Of a DNA stretch of 64,000 nt, positions 50,434 through 59,321 are shown in pieces (the stretch's first letter is position 1; each line of letters opens with the position of its first letter). The position numbers and the translations under genes are program-made. Location: the NCBI RefSeq assembly GCF_002911015.1, contig NZ_KZ626878.1, forward strand, positions 1-64,000. The letters are read 5' to 3'. Source of the DNA: Streptomyces populi. Lineage in GTDB: Bacteria; Actinomycetota; Actinomycetes; Streptomycetales; Streptomycetaceae. The notes beneath the pieces were generated by a model. It did not search any database. It worked only from the letters and a program-made list of their open reading frames with translations, and was not told the origin of the DNA.

Positions 50434-51798
50434 TTGAGTACGGGACCCGGAGCACACTCCGCCCCCGGACCAGCCACCCACGACTCCACAGCCACCCACG
50501 ACTCCCCCCGCTCCTCCTCGATGTTCAGTTCGCTGAGGATCCGGAACTACCGCCTGTTCTTCCTGGGCCAGGTCGTCTCCAACACCGGCACCTGGATGCA
50601 GCGCATCGCCCAGGACTGGCTGGTGCTGAGCCTGACCGGTTCCTCCGCCGCGGTCGGTGTCACCACCGCGCTCCAGTTCCTGCCGATGCTGCTCTTCGGC
50701 CTGTACGGCGGTGTCCTCGTCGACCGTCTCCCCAAGCGCCCCACGCTGCTGGTGACCCAGACGGCGATGGCCCTCACCGGCCTCGCGCTCGCCTTCCTCA
50801 CCCTCTCCGGCCACGTCCAGGTCTGGCACGTCTACCTCGCCGCCTTCGCCGTCGGCATGGCCACCGTCGTCGACAACCCGGCACGCCAGTCCTTCGTCTC
50901 GGAGATGGTCGGTCCCGGCCAGCTCCAGAACGCGGTCAGTCTGAACTCGGCCAACTTCCAGTCCGCACGGCTGGTCGGCCCCGCCGTCGCGGGCCTGCTG
51001 ATCACCGGCGTGGGGACCGGCTGGGCCTTCCTGCTCAACGGCCTGTCGTTCGTGGCCCCGCTGGCGGGGCTGCTGCTGATGCGCTCCCGCGAGCTGCACG
51101 CCGTCGAGCGCGCGCCGCGCGCCAAGGGCCAGCTCCGCGAAGGCCTCCACTACGTCGCCGGCCGGCCCGAACTGATCTGGCCGATCGTCCTCGTCGGCTT
51201 CATCGGCACCTTCGGCTTCAACTTCCCCGTCTGGCTGTCGGCGTACGCGGACGACGTCTTCCACTCGGGCGCCGGTGCCTACAGCCTCTTCAACACGCTG
51301 ATGGCGCTGGGTTCGCTGACCGGGGCGCTGCTCGCCGCCCGGCGCGGCACGGCCCGGCTGCGCGTGCTGATCGCGGCCGCGCTGGCCTTCGGGGCGCTGG
51401 AGGTGGTGGCCGCCACGGTCCCCGCGCTCTGGCTGTTCTCGCTCCTGATGATCCCGATCGGCGTCTTCGGGCTGACGGTGAACGTCACCGCGAACACCGC
51501 GGTCCAGATGGCCACCGACCCGGCCATGCGCGGCCGGGTCATGGCGCTGTTCATGATGGTCTTCGTGGGCGGCTCGCCCCTCGGCGCGCCGCTGATCGGC
51601 TGGGTCACCGACGTCTACGGTCCCCGGGTGGGCTTCGCGCTCGGCGGACTGGTCTCGATGGCGGCGGCGACGGCGATCGGTCTGGTCCTGGCCCGTGTCG
51701 GCGGCCTGCGGATCTCCCTGGGGTGGCACCACGGCCGCCCCAGGATCCGCTTCGTCCCGCGCACGCCGAGCGAGGAGCGGCTGGCCGCCGCGGTGTGA
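50434..51798 (+). CDS. MFS exporter (EntS/drug-efflux type)
   Basis: A 454-aa major facilitator with twelve helices: IRNYRLFFLGQVVSNTGTWM at helix 1, GGVLVDRLPKRPTLLVTQ (loop 2-3), PARQSFVSEMVGPGQLQNAV, and AMRGRVMALFMMVFVGGSPL in the second half. This layout is that of the MFS_3/enterobactin-exporter group. The start is TTG at 50434 with GGAGG 10 nt upstream. It follows the MarR gene, so efflux of a toxic or signalling compound under MarR control is the best guess. Confidence 0.88.
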   Translation: MSTGPGAHSAPGPATHDSTATHDSPRSSSMFSSLRIRNYRLFFLGQVVSNTGTWMQRIAQDWLVLSLTGSSAAVGVTTALQFLPMLLFGLYGGVLVDRLPKRPTLLVTQTAMALTGLALAFLTLSGHVQVWHVYLAAFAVGMATVVDNPARQSFVSEMVGPGQLQNAVSLNSANFQSARLVGPAVAGLLITGVGTGWAFLLNGLSFVAPLAGLLLMRSRELHAVERAPRAKGQLREGLHYVAGRPELIWPIVLVGFIGTFGFNFPVWLSAYADDVFHSGAGAYSLFNTLMALGSLTGALLAARRGTARLRVLIAAALAFGALEVVAATVPALWLFSLLMIPIGVFGLTVNVTANTAVQMATDPAMRGRVMALFMMVFVGGSPLGAPLIGWVTDVYGPRVGFALGGLVSMAAATAIGLVLARVGGLRISLGWHHGRPRIRFVPRTPSEERLAAAV

Positions 51799-51808
51799 CC
51801 GGGCGACC

Positions 51809-51847
51809 CGGAGGCGGCCGGCCCGCTCACGCGGCCGGCCGCCTCCG
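51809..51847 (+). terminator. Terminator after the MFS exporter
   Basis: A 15-bp stem CGGAGGCGGCCGGCC (51809-51823) with its complement at 51833-51847 and a 9-nt loop. Confidence 0.88.
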
Positions 51848-51851
51848 CCGT

Positions 51852-52105
51852 TTCCCGGCCCTCCACTGCCTCCGGCAGACCGCCCCCGCCGTACCTCCGC
51901 CTCTCCCGGCCTTCTCGCGGCGCGCCCCTCCGGCGGTTCCCCCCGGCGCCAGGGCCGGTCGGCCGCTCTCCCCGCATTCCTCCGGCGGTTCCCTGCGGCC
52001 GACCGCTTCCCACGTTCCCCGGCCGCCTTCCGGCCCTCCACCGCTTCCGGCAGATCGCTTCCCGCGTTCCTCCGGCCGCCTCCCGCGTTCCTCCGGCGGT
52101 TCCCC
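51852..52105. repeat. Degenerate repeat block without genes
   Basis: Imperfect duplications fill this stretch: TTCCCGGCCCTCCACTGCCT (from 51852) recurs as TTCCGGCCCTCCACCGCTTC (from 52028), both followed by CCGGCAGA-C/T-CGC. CCTCCGGCGGTTCCC occurs about three times and CGCGTTCCTCCGG twice. Open frames here have repetitive, non-protein-like composition. No gene is seen between 51799 and 52290. Confidence 0.65.
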
Positions 52106-52290
52106 GTGGCTCCGGGGGCGGACGTCTCGTCGTGTCTCCGGTGGTCCGCGCGCCTCTCGGGCGTCTCGCGTGCGCCCGAGGCCGGTGGGGCCGGGTGGCG
52201 TCGACCCCGCGTCCCCCGGAGGCGGCCGGCATGATCCGCGGCTCCGGATACTCCCGTGTGCCGGTGGCCGTTCCCTGGAAGGCTGGCCCC

Positions 52291-52881
52291 ATGAGACTCT
52301 TCGCCGCGGTACTGCCCCCTGCCGACGTGGTGCGTGAACTGGCCCCGGAAGTGGAGGCGTTGCAGCGAATGCCGGGTGCGGACGCGTTGCGCTGGACGGG
52401 CCGCCCCGGCTGGCACTTCACCCTCGCGTTCTACGGGGAGGTGGCCGACGGCATCGTCCCGGACCTCACGGAACGGCTGCTGCGGGCCGCCCGGCACACC
52501 GGCCCGTTCCCGCTGTCCCTGCACGGCGGCGGGCACTTCGGCGGCCGTGCCCTGTGGGTGGGGGCGACGGGGGACGTCCCGGCCATGCGGCTGCTGGCGG
52601 ACCGGGCGGAGGCGGCGGGCCGCAAGGCGGGCGTCGAGATGGAGGAGCACCGGCGTTACCGGCCGCACCTGACGGTGGCCCGCAGCCGCGGCTCCGCGGA
52701 CCTCAAGCCGTACGCCGCCGCCCTGGACGCGTTCGCCGGGACACCCTGGACCGTGGGTGAGCTGTGTCTCGTCCGCAGCAACCTGCCGGCCTCGGGAGTG
52801 CCCCGTGAGCAGCCCCGATACGAAACGGTGGCGAGCTGGCCGCTGGGGGCGGGCGACGGGAGCGGCCACACGGGCGGTTAA
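52291..52881 (+). CDS. thpR: RNA 2',3'-cyclic phosphodiesterase (2'-5' RNA ligase family)
   Basis: A 196-aa 2H phosphoesterase with both HxT motifs: HFTLAF (~47) and HLTVAR (~130). It starts MRLFAAVLPPADVVRELAPE as family members do. It hydrolyses 2',3'-cyclic phosphate ends of RNA; the ligase activity is a reverse reaction in vitro. ATG at 52291 with TGGAAGG upstream. The cellular role in Streptomyces is unknown. Confidence 0.92.
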   Translation: MRLFAAVLPPADVVRELAPEVEALQRMPGADALRWTGRPGWHFTLAFYGEVADGIVPDLTERLLRAARHTGPFPLSLHGGGHFGGRALWVGATGDVPAMRLLADRAEAAGRKAGVEMEEHRRYRPHLTVARSRGSADLKPYAAALDAFAGTPWTVGELCLVRSNLPASGVPREQPRYETVASWPLGAGDGSGHTGG

Positions 52882-52891
52882 CCTCGATGGC

Positions 52892-52978
52892 GTGGATCCC
52901 AAGACCCGAAACCGTGTCATGGCCGGTGTGCTCGTGCTGATGTTCCTCGTCGTCGCCGTGGCGGCGGCGGTCAGGTAG
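52892..52978 (+). CDS. 28-aa single-helix membrane peptide
   Basis: GTG at 52892 opens a 28-residue frame: MDPKTRNRVMAGVLVLMF followed by a hydrophobic tail ending AAAVR. It has a basic N-terminus and one ~18-residue membrane helix. TAACCT lies 7 nt before the GTG, so it may be a leaderless transcript. It is too short for normal ORF calling but shows a real membrane-peptide pattern, and I recall similar small proteins in Streptomyces. Function unknown. Confidence 0.58.
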   Translation: MDPKTRNRVMAGVLVLMFLVVAVAAAVR

Positions 52979-53002
52979 CGACCGCCGCCGTCGGACGGTC
53001 CG

Positions 53003-53995
53003 TCACCAGGCGAACGCCTCGGGGGACGGTCCCGGGCCCGGGAAGATCTCGTCGAGCCCCTCCAGGACCTCCTGGGACAGCTCCAGCTCCACCGCGCGCA
53101 GCGCCGATGCGAGCTGTTCCGCGGTGCGCGGTCCCACGATGGGGCCGGTGACGCCGGGACGGGTCAGCAGCCAGGCCAGCGCGGCCTCTCCGGGCTCCAG
53201 GCCGTGCTTCTCCAGCAGGTCCTCGTAGGCCTGGATCTGGGTGCGTACGGCCGTGTTGGCGAGGGCGTCGGCGGACCGGCCGCTCGCCCGGCGGCCGCCC
53301 TCGACCTCCTTCTTGATCACACCGCCCAGCAGGCCGCCGTGCAGCGGCGACCAGGGGATGACACCGAGCCCGTACTCCTCGGCGGCCGGGATGACCTCCA
53401 TCTCGGCGCGGCGCTCGGCGAGGTTGTAGAGGCACTGCTCGCTGACCAGGCCGATGGTCCCGCCGCGGCGGGCGGCGATCTCGTTGGCCTGGGCGATCTT
53501 GTAGCCGGGGAAGTTGCTGGACCCCACGTAGAGGATCTTGCCCTGCCGCACCAGGACGTCGATCGCCTGCCAGATCTCCTCGAAGGGGGTGGACCGGTCG
53601 ACGTGGTGGAACTGGTAGACGTCGATGTAGTCGGTTTGCAGCCGCTTCAGGCTCGCCTCGACCGCGCGCCGGATGTTCAGGGCGGAGAGCTTGTCCTGGT
53701 TGGGCCAGGGGTCGCCCTCGGTGCCCATGTTCCCGTACACCTTGGTCGCGAGGACCGTCCGCTCGCGGCGGTCGCCGCCCTTAGCGAACCAGTTCCCGAT
53801 GATCGATTCCGTACGGCCCTTGTTCTCGCCCCACCCGTAGACATTGGCCGTGTCGAAGTAGTTGATTCCGGCGTCCAGTGCCGCGTCCATGATCGCGTGG
53901 CTGTCGGCCTCGTCCGTCTGCGGTCCGAAGTTCATCGTGCCGAGGACGAGCCGGCTGACCTTGAGCCCCGTGCGTCCGAGCTGTGTGTACTTCAT
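53003..53995 (-). CDS. Aldo/keto reductase
   Basis: A 330-aa NADPH-dependent TIM-barrel reductase. It starts MKYTQLGRTGLKVSRLVLGT; catalytic Asp/Tyr in YFDTANVYGWGENKGR, Lys in VLATKVYG, and His in VYQFHHVDRST are present, and VGPRTAEQLASALRAVEL is the cofactor site. It resembles the Kv-beta/YhdN-type AKR group. The substrate is unknown. Single gene, divergent from nothing nearby; ATG 53995. Confidence 0.92.
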   Translation of the reverse strand: MKYTQLGRTGLKVSRLVLGTMNFGPQTDEADSHAIMDAALDAGINYFDTANVYGWGENKGRTESIIGNWFAKGGDRRERTVLATKVYGNMGTEGDPWPNQDKLSALNIRRAVEASLKRLQTDYIDVYQFHHVDRSTPFEEIWQAIDVLVRQGKILYVGSSNFPGYKIAQANEIAARRGGTIGLVSEQCLYNLAERRAEMEVIPAAEEYGLGVIPWSPLHGGLLGGVIKKEVEGGRRASGRSADALANTAVRTQIQAYEDLLEKHGLEPGEAALAWLLTRPGVTGPIVGPRTAEQLASALRAVELELSQEVLEGLDEIFPGPGPSPEAFAW

Positions 53996-54062
53996 GGTTC
54001 ACCAGCCAACGGCGTGGAGTGCGCTCTAGGCAAGAGCAGGGTGGGTGGCGCCCGGGGAGGCC

Positions 54063-54656
54063 CTAGTCGCGCGGGAACCCGTCGGTCTTCAGCGTGAGGT
54101 CGAGAGCGGTCGCCGTGAGGTCGACGGCCTCGCCGAAGTCGACCCTCGTCTCCGTCGTGTAGGTGTCGCCCTTGGGGTGGGTGTAGACGTGGCAGCGGCG
54201 CTGGTAGGGATCGGCGACCAGGTAGACGGGTACCTCGGCGATCGCGTAAGCGGCCTTCTTGGGGCCGTAGTCGTTGGCCGCGGTGCCCTCGGAGATCACT
54301 TCGGCGACGAACTCCACGTCCTGGTAGCGCCAGTGGCCCCCGCCGTCCGGCTCCGCCGTGTCCTTGAGCAGGGCGATGTCCGGGCAGAACCCGTTCTCGT
54401 GGCCGGGGAAGTCGATCCGGACGTCCGAGAACACCATGACGTCCTCCCCGAACCTGTGCTCCAGGGCGCGCAGGATCCGGCGAATGATCTGCCAGTGCGT
54501 GTTCCGCTGCGGTGTCATGTGGACGTTGCCCCCGACGATCTCGACCCGGAATCCTTCGGGGACGGGCATCCGCTCAAGACGTCGGAACCACTCGTCCAAA
54601 GCCTCGGTATTGGCGTCGGCGTCGGCCATCTCGATCCTGTCCTCCAGGACGGTCAT
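54063..54656 (-). CDS. Uma2-family putative endonuclease (DUF820)
   Basis: A 197-aa PD-(D/E)xK-fold protein of the Uma2/DUF820 family: FRVEIVGGNVHMTPQ, FCPDIALLKD (Asp), VEFVAEVISEGTAANDYGPK (Glu and Lys of the nuclease core). These are abundant in Streptomyces and cyanobacteria; function is unproven. ATG at 54656 chosen because the preceding in-frame residues are low-complexity. Confidence 0.87.
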   Translation of the reverse strand: MTVLEDRIEMADADANTEALDEWFRRLERMPVPEGFRVEIVGGNVHMTPQRNTHWQIIRRILRALEHRFGEDVMVFSDVRIDFPGHENGFCPDIALLKDTAEPDGGGHWRYQDVEFVAEVISEGTAANDYGPKKAAYAIAEVPVYLVADPYQRRCHVYTHPKGDTYTTETRVDFGEAVDLTATALDLTLKTDGFPRD

Positions 54657-54743
54657 CGTGGCGCTCCTCCCCGGCTGCCCCCGGACGGGTGCGGCCGCAC
54701 GGTACAACGATACGCACCGTGACCGGGCGACGACGGAATCAGG

Positions 54744-55427
54744 TCAGTCCGTTCCGGCCTCGTACGGCTCGCCCAGGTCCCACGCCTGGTGCATCGCCTC
54801 CGCGAAACCCTCCGCGATCTTGTGCTCGCCGCTCGCGTTCGGGTGGGTGCCGTCGTAGGTGTCGAAGGCGATGTCGTACGAAGAGGGTGGGGAGGCGAGC
54901 AGCAGCGGGGAGCGCGGTTCGTCGAGGTCGGCGACCGTCTTGGCGAGGAGCTCGTTGAACGCGGCCACCTCGGCGGCGAAGGGCGCGTCGTCCTGGGCGC
55001 GGACGTTCGGTATCACCGGGAGCAGGACCATGCGGACGCGCGGGTTGGCGGCACGGGCCTCCGACACGAAGAGGCGGACGTTGTCGGCGGTCTGGACGGC
55101 GTTCGTGTAGAAGCCGAGGTCGATGAGGCCGAGCGAGACCAGCAGGACGTCGGCGCGCTGTTCGCGGACCGTCCCGCGGATCAGCGGGGCCATGTGCAGC
55201 CAGCCCTCGCCCCAGCCGGCCAGGTGGGCGCGGGGGAACTCCGGGTCCGCGTACTCGTACGAATCGGGGGAGTCCGTCGCCTTGTCGTAGAGCGTCTCGC
55301 GCGGGCCGACGATCTTGAACGGGCCCCCGTACGTCGCGCGCAGGTGCTGCCACATCCGGTAACGCCACGTGTGTTCGCCCGCGCTACCGATCGTCATGGA
55401 GTCGCCGACGGGCATGAACCTGAGCAT
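54744..55427 (-). CDS. SGNH/GDSL hydrolase
   Basis: A 227-aa esterase-like protein: block I FMPVGDSMTIG (nucleophile Ser), GLIDLGFY in the position of block III, and DGTHPNASGEHKIAEG (Asp-His pair of block V). There is no signal peptide with the ATG at 55427, so it seems cytoplasmic. CATGAT lies 6 nt upstream, suggesting a leaderless mRNA. Substrate unknown. Confidence 0.83.
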   Translation of the reverse strand: MLRFMPVGDSMTIGSAGEHTWRYRMWQHLRATYGGPFKIVGPRETLYDKATDSPDSYEYADPEFPRAHLAGWGEGWLHMAPLIRGTVREQRADVLLVSLGLIDLGFYTNAVQTADNVRLFVSEARAANPRVRMVLLPVIPNVRAQDDAPFAAEVAAFNELLAKTVADLDEPRSPLLLASPPSSYDIAFDTYDGTHPNASGEHKIAEGFAEAMHQAWDLGEPYEAGTD

Positions 55428-55602
55428 CCGATCATCATGGACGATCGGCCCGGGTGCCACCGTCCCGGACGGTGTGAGGCTGGACACGCGGACACCCGGT
55501 CCGGCGCGGTGCGCGGGGCGGGTGGTCGTGGGGGCGGGGCGGCCCGGGTCCCGGAGGGCGGCGGCGGCGTGAACGGGCCGACGGGATGGCAGGCTTGGGG
55601 AC

Positions 55603-56589
55603 ATGCGCCGATCGCCTTCGTCCGTGTCCGGAGCCCTTGCCGGAGCGGCCCTCGTCCTCGCCCTGGCACCGCCCGCCCTCGCCGACGGCGGGGACGGTGG
55701 GTTCACCATCAAGGATCCGCGGATCAAGGAGTCCAGCGGCCTCGCCGCCTCGCGCATCCACCCGGGCGTCTACTGGACCCACAACGACAGCGACGACGGG
55801 CCCTACCTCTACGCGGTCGACAGCAGGACCGGCCGGACCGTCGCCAGGGTCACCATGAGCGGGGTGGGCGCGCCCCGGGACGTCGAGGCGATCTCCCTCG
55901 GCCCCGACGGCGACCTCTACGTCGGTGACATCGGCGACAACCTCGGCGGCAAGTGGGACCACGTGTGGATCTACAAGCTCCCCGAGCCGAAGGTGCTGAA
56001 GGACCAGACGGTCCGCGCCACCCAGTACGTCGTGAAGTACGCGGACGGTCCCCGCAACGCGGAGGCGATGATGGTGCACCCCAAGACCGGGCGCGTCTAC
56101 ATCGCCGACAAGAACGAGGACGGCGGCCACCTCTACGAGGGGCCCGCCGAGCTCTCGGCCACGGCCACGAACGTCTTCAGGCCCGTCGCCGCCGTCGATC
56201 TGTGGGTGACGGACGGCGCCTTCTCGCCCGACGGCCGGCAGCTCGCCGTGCGCGGCTACTTCGGCGGCATCGCGTACACGTGGAACGGTGGCCGGATCAA
56301 GCGTCTGGAGCGCCTGAACGTGCCGCTCCAGGGCCAGGGCGAGTCGATCACCTACACCCCCGACGGATCGAAGCTCATGTACGGCAGCGAGGGCGCGGAC
56401 AGCCCCGTGGAGCCGGAGGACGCCCCGGGTGCCTCGGGGGCCGGCTCCGACTCGCCCTCCAGGGGCGGCGGTTCGGCCGCCGGGGGCGGGGACGGCGGTG
56501 GCATGAGCGGTCAGGTGAAGGTCGGCGCCTTCGCGGTCGCGGCCCTCTTCGCCGTGGTCCTCGGCCTCAGGCGCCTGCGCCGCCGCTGA
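55603..56589 (+). CDS. Secreted, membrane-anchored beta-propeller-like protein
   Basis: A 328-aa exported protein: signal peptide (GALAGAALVLALAPPALA), then ~240 residues of propeller-like repeats (SGLAASRIHPGVYWTHNDSD; ISLGPDGDLYVGDIGDN; MMVHPKTGRVYIADKN; ITYTPDGSKLMYGSEG), then a Ser/Gly/Pro linker and a C-terminal helix (VGAFAVAALFAVVLGL) with basic tail RRLRRR, which looks like a cell-surface anchor. It may bind a ligand outside the cell. ATG 55603. Confidence 0.83.
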   Translation: MRRSPSSVSGALAGAALVLALAPPALADGGDGGFTIKDPRIKESSGLAASRIHPGVYWTHNDSDDGPYLYAVDSRTGRTVARVTMSGVGAPRDVEAISLGPDGDLYVGDIGDNLGGKWDHVWIYKLPEPKVLKDQTVRATQYVVKYADGPRNAEAMMVHPKTGRVYIADKNEDGGHLYEGPAELSATATNVFRPVAAVDLWVTDGAFSPDGRQLAVRGYFGGIAYTWNGGRIKRLERLNVPLQGQGESITYTPDGSKLMYGSEGADSPVEPEDAPGASGAGSDSPSRGGGSAAGGGDGGGMSGQVKVGAFAVAALFAVVLGLRRLRRR

Positions 56590-56681
56590 CCCGCGGCCAC
56601 GGGCCGTACGACGGCCGGGGCGCCCGGCGGGGTCTGGCGTCCGTGCCCGGTGCCGGGGGCGTCCGGCGGCCTGTACACACG

Positions 56682-56723
56682 CCGAGGGGCGTCCCGCACG
56701 CTCGCGTGCCGGACGCCCCTCGG
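56682..56723. terminator. Terminator between convergent genes
   Basis: CCGAGGGGCGTCC (56682-56694) pairs with 56711-56723; the inner GCACG/CGTGC pairs extend the stem past one mismatch. Confidence 0.87.
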
Positions 56724-56735
56724 TCGTGGGAACGG

Positions 56736-57854
56736 CTAGAGCTTCTCGATCACGTAGTCGATGCAGTGCGTCAGCGCCTCGACGTCCGCCGGGTCGATCG
56801 CCGGGAACATGGCGACGCGCAGCTGGTTGCGGCCGAGCTTGCGGTAGGGCTCGGTGTCCACGATGCCGTTGGCGCGCAGGGCCTTGGCCACGGCGGCGGC
56901 GTCGATCTCGTCGGCGAAGTCGATCGTGCCGATGACCTGCGAGCGCTTGGCCGCGTCCGTCACGAACGGGGTGGCGTACTTGCTGTCCTCGGCCCAGCGG
57001 TACAGGCGGGTCGAGGAGTCCTTCGTGCGGGCCGAGGACCAGGCGAGGCCGCCCTGGCCGTTGATCCACTCCAACTGCTCGTTGAGCAGGAAGATCGTGG
57101 CCAGCGCCGGGGTGTTGTACGTCTGGTTCTTGCGGGAGTTGTCGATCGCCGTGGGCAGCGAGAAGAACTCCGGGACGTGCCGGCCCGAGGCGTGGATCCG
57201 CTCGGCGCGCTCGATCGCGGCCGGGGAGAACACGCCGATCCACAGACCGCCGTCGGAGGCGAAGGACTTCTGCGGGGCGAAGTAGTAGACGTCGGTCTCG
57301 GCGATGTCGACGGGCAGGCCGCCGGCGCCGGAGGTGGCGTCCACCAGGACGAGGGAGCCCTCGTCGGCGCCCGCGACCCGCTTGATCGGGGCGGCGACAC
57401 CGGTCGAGGTCTCGTTGTGGGTGAAGGCGTAGACGTCGACGCCGGCCTCGGCGACCGGCTCGGGGTGCGTGCCCGGGTCGGAGGAGACCACGCTCGGGTC
57501 GGCGAGCCACGGGGCGAGCTTCGCCGCCTTCGCGAACTTGGAGGAGAACTCGCCGAACGTGAGGTGCTGCGACTTGTTCTCGATCAGGCCGTGCGTCGCG
57601 ACGTCCCAGAACGCGGTGGAGCCGCCGTTGCCGAGGACGACCTCGTACCCGTCGGGCAGGGAGAACAGTTCGCGCACGCCCTCGCGCACCTTGCCGACCA
57701 GGTTCTTGACCGGGGCCTGGCGGTGGGACGTGCCGAGCAGGGAGGTGCCGGTCGCGGCCAGCGCGTCCAGTGCCTCCGTCCGCACCTTGGAGGGGCCGGC
57801 GCCGAATCGTCCGTCGGCGGGCTTGAGGTCAGCGGGGATCTGGATATCAGCCAC
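56736..57854 (-). CDS. serC: Phosphoserine aminotransferase
   Basis: A 372-aa class-V aminotransferase of the actinobacterial SerC type; it converts 3-phosphohydroxypyruvate to phosphoserine in serine synthesis. RFGAGPSKVR, GTSHRQAPVK, LGNGGSTAFWD, HNETSTGV, and the PLP-lysine FAPQKSFASDGG (K near 196) are seen. Single gene between terminators. ATG 57854. Confidence 0.95.
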   Translation of the reverse strand: MADIQIPADLKPADGRFGAGPSKVRTEALDALAATGTSLLGTSHRQAPVKNLVGKVREGVRELFSLPDGYEVVLGNGGSTAFWDVATHGLIENKSQHLTFGEFSSKFAKAAKLAPWLADPSVVSSDPGTHPEPVAEAGVDVYAFTHNETSTGVAAPIKRVAGADEGSLVLVDATSGAGGLPVDIAETDVYYFAPQKSFASDGGLWIGVFSPAAIERAERIHASGRHVPEFFSLPTAIDNSRKNQTYNTPALATIFLLNEQLEWINGQGGLAWSSARTKDSSTRLYRWAEDSKYATPFVTDAAKRSQVIGTIDFADEIDAAAVAKALRANGIVDTEPYRKLGRNQLRVAMFPAIDPADVEALTHCIDYVIEKL

Positions 57855-57928
57855 GTCATGAGCCTATCCGTTCCGGGAAACCTCGGTGAAACGTCGTCCG
57901 TCGGCTGAGACGGGGCGTGTTGACGGCG

Positions 57929-57969
57929 GTGGCCGCCGAGGGGCCCGTCACGGGCCCCTCGGCGGCCAC
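57929..57969 (-). terminator. Terminator at the end of the conservon operon
   Basis: A 19-bp perfect stem (57929-57947 with 57951-57969) and TCA loop between the last P450 gene and serC, both on the minus strand. Confidence 0.9.
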
Positions 57970-57986
57970 GGCTCATGCGGTCCGGT

Positions 57987-59210
57987 TCACCCGGTGGTGA
58001 GCCTGACCGGCAGCTCGAACAGGTCGTTCTGCGTCACCACCGGCTTGTTGCGCAGCTCCGACACCGGGACGGCCAGGTCCAGGGACGGGAAGCGCTCGTA
58101 CAGGGCGGGCAGGGCGACGCCCGCCTCCAGCCGGGACAGGGCCGCGCCGGGGCAGACGTGGGGACCGTGGCCGAAGGAGATGTGCCGGTTCTTGACGGTG
58201 CGGGTGATGTCGAACTCGCCCGCGGTGGGCCCGTGGGCGTTCTCGTCGCGGCCGATCGCGCCGTACGACACGATGAGCGCGTCGCCCGCCGGGATCACCT
58301 TGTCGCCGACCGGGACGTCCTCCGTGGCGAAGCGGATGAGGACGTGGGAGGTCGGGGTCGCGTAGCGCAGGGTCTCCTCGACGACCGCGGACCAGTCCGC
58401 CTCGCCGGACAGGACGAGGGCGCGCTGGTCGGGGTGGGCGGAGAGGTTGACGACGGCGTTGACGATGAGGGAGATCGTCGTCTCGTGGCCCGCCGCGACC
58501 ATCAGCTGGAGCGTGGAGACGATCTCGGTGTCGGTGAGGTGGTCGCCGTCCTCGGAGGCCAGGATCAGCGCGCTGGTCAGGTCGTCGCCCGGCTCGGCAC
58601 GCTTGGCCGCGACCGTCTCCGCCATGATCCCGGCCAGTTCGGTGAGGGTGGCGATGACCTCCGCGGGCGGGGTCTGGGTCGAGAAGAACTTCTCGAAGAG
58701 CTCCTTCAGCCGCGGCAGCCGGGACTCCTCGATGCCCATGAGGTCGGCGATGACGTACATGGGCAGCGGGTAGGCGAAGTCGGCCTTCAGGTCGACGACG
58801 TCCCCGGTGAGGTCGTCGAGCAGACTCTCCGTCAGCTTCGAGATCCGCTCCCGCATCTGCTCCACCCGGCGCGGGGTCAGCGCCTGCGCCACCAGGGTGC
58901 GCATCCGCCGGTGGTCCGCGCCGTCCACGGTGAGCATGGAGCGGCCGGGGTTGGCGAGTCCGATCAGCGGCCAGTCGGGGGCGATCTCGCCGCGCTGCCA
59001 GGCGCCCCAGACGTTGATGTCCTTCACCAGGCGGGGGTCGGTGAGCAGGGCGCGCGCCTCGGCGTGGTGGGTCACGGCCCACACCGGGACACCGCCGGGC
59101 AGTTCGACGGCGGCGAGCGGTCCCGCGGCACGCAGCGCGGCGCTCTCGCCGTCCAGGTCGGTGACGAAGGGGTCCAGGGCTATGCGGGTCTCTTCGGTAC
59201 CGGTGGTCAT
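57987..59210 (-). CDS. Cytochrome P450 (CYP154-like) of the conservon
   Basis: A 407-aa P450. I-helix AGHETT (240-245), ExxR at E279-R282 (ETLR), and heme loop FGHGPHVCPG with C353. All key residues are intact, unlike the neighbouring P450. The CYP154 guess rests on its place after a CYP157-like gene in a conservon, as recalled from Streptomyces. Substrate unknown; no ferredoxin gene is next to it. The gap of 111 bp before it contains a hairpin. Confidence 0.88.
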   Translation of the reverse strand: MTTGTEETRIALDPFVTDLDGESAALRAAGPLAAVELPGGVPVWAVTHHAEARALLTDPRLVKDINVWGAWQRGEIAPDWPLIGLANPGRSMLTVDGADHRRMRTLVAQALTPRRVEQMRERISKLTESLLDDLTGDVVDLKADFAYPLPMYVIADLMGIEESRLPRLKELFEKFFSTQTPPAEVIATLTELAGIMAETVAAKRAEPGDDLTSALILASEDGDHLTDTEIVSTLQLMVAAGHETTISLIVNAVVNLSAHPDQRALVLSGEADWSAVVEETLRYATPTSHVLIRFATEDVPVGDKVIPAGDALIVSYGAIGRDENAHGPTAGEFDITRTVKNRHISFGHGPHVCPGAALSRLEAGVALPALYERFPSLDLAVPVSELRNKPVVTQNDLFELPVRLTTG

Positions 59211-59278
59211 GCGGGGGTGCCTCCAAGGGCTGGGGTGGGGTGAAGCGTTTTCCCCGGGGCATGGGGACAGCCCCGGGA

Positions 59279-59307
59279 CCCGGCCGGACCCAGGTGTGCC
59301 GGCCGGG
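59279..59307 (-). terminator. Hairpin between the two P450 genes
   Basis: CCCGGCCGG (59279-59287) pairs with 59299-59307. A second hairpin, CCGGGGC (59254-59260) with GCCCCGG (59270-59276), follows on the transcript. It could partly terminate the operon, lowering expression of the last gene. Confidence 0.45.
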
Positions 59308-59321
59308 TGGCGAGGGGGGTC

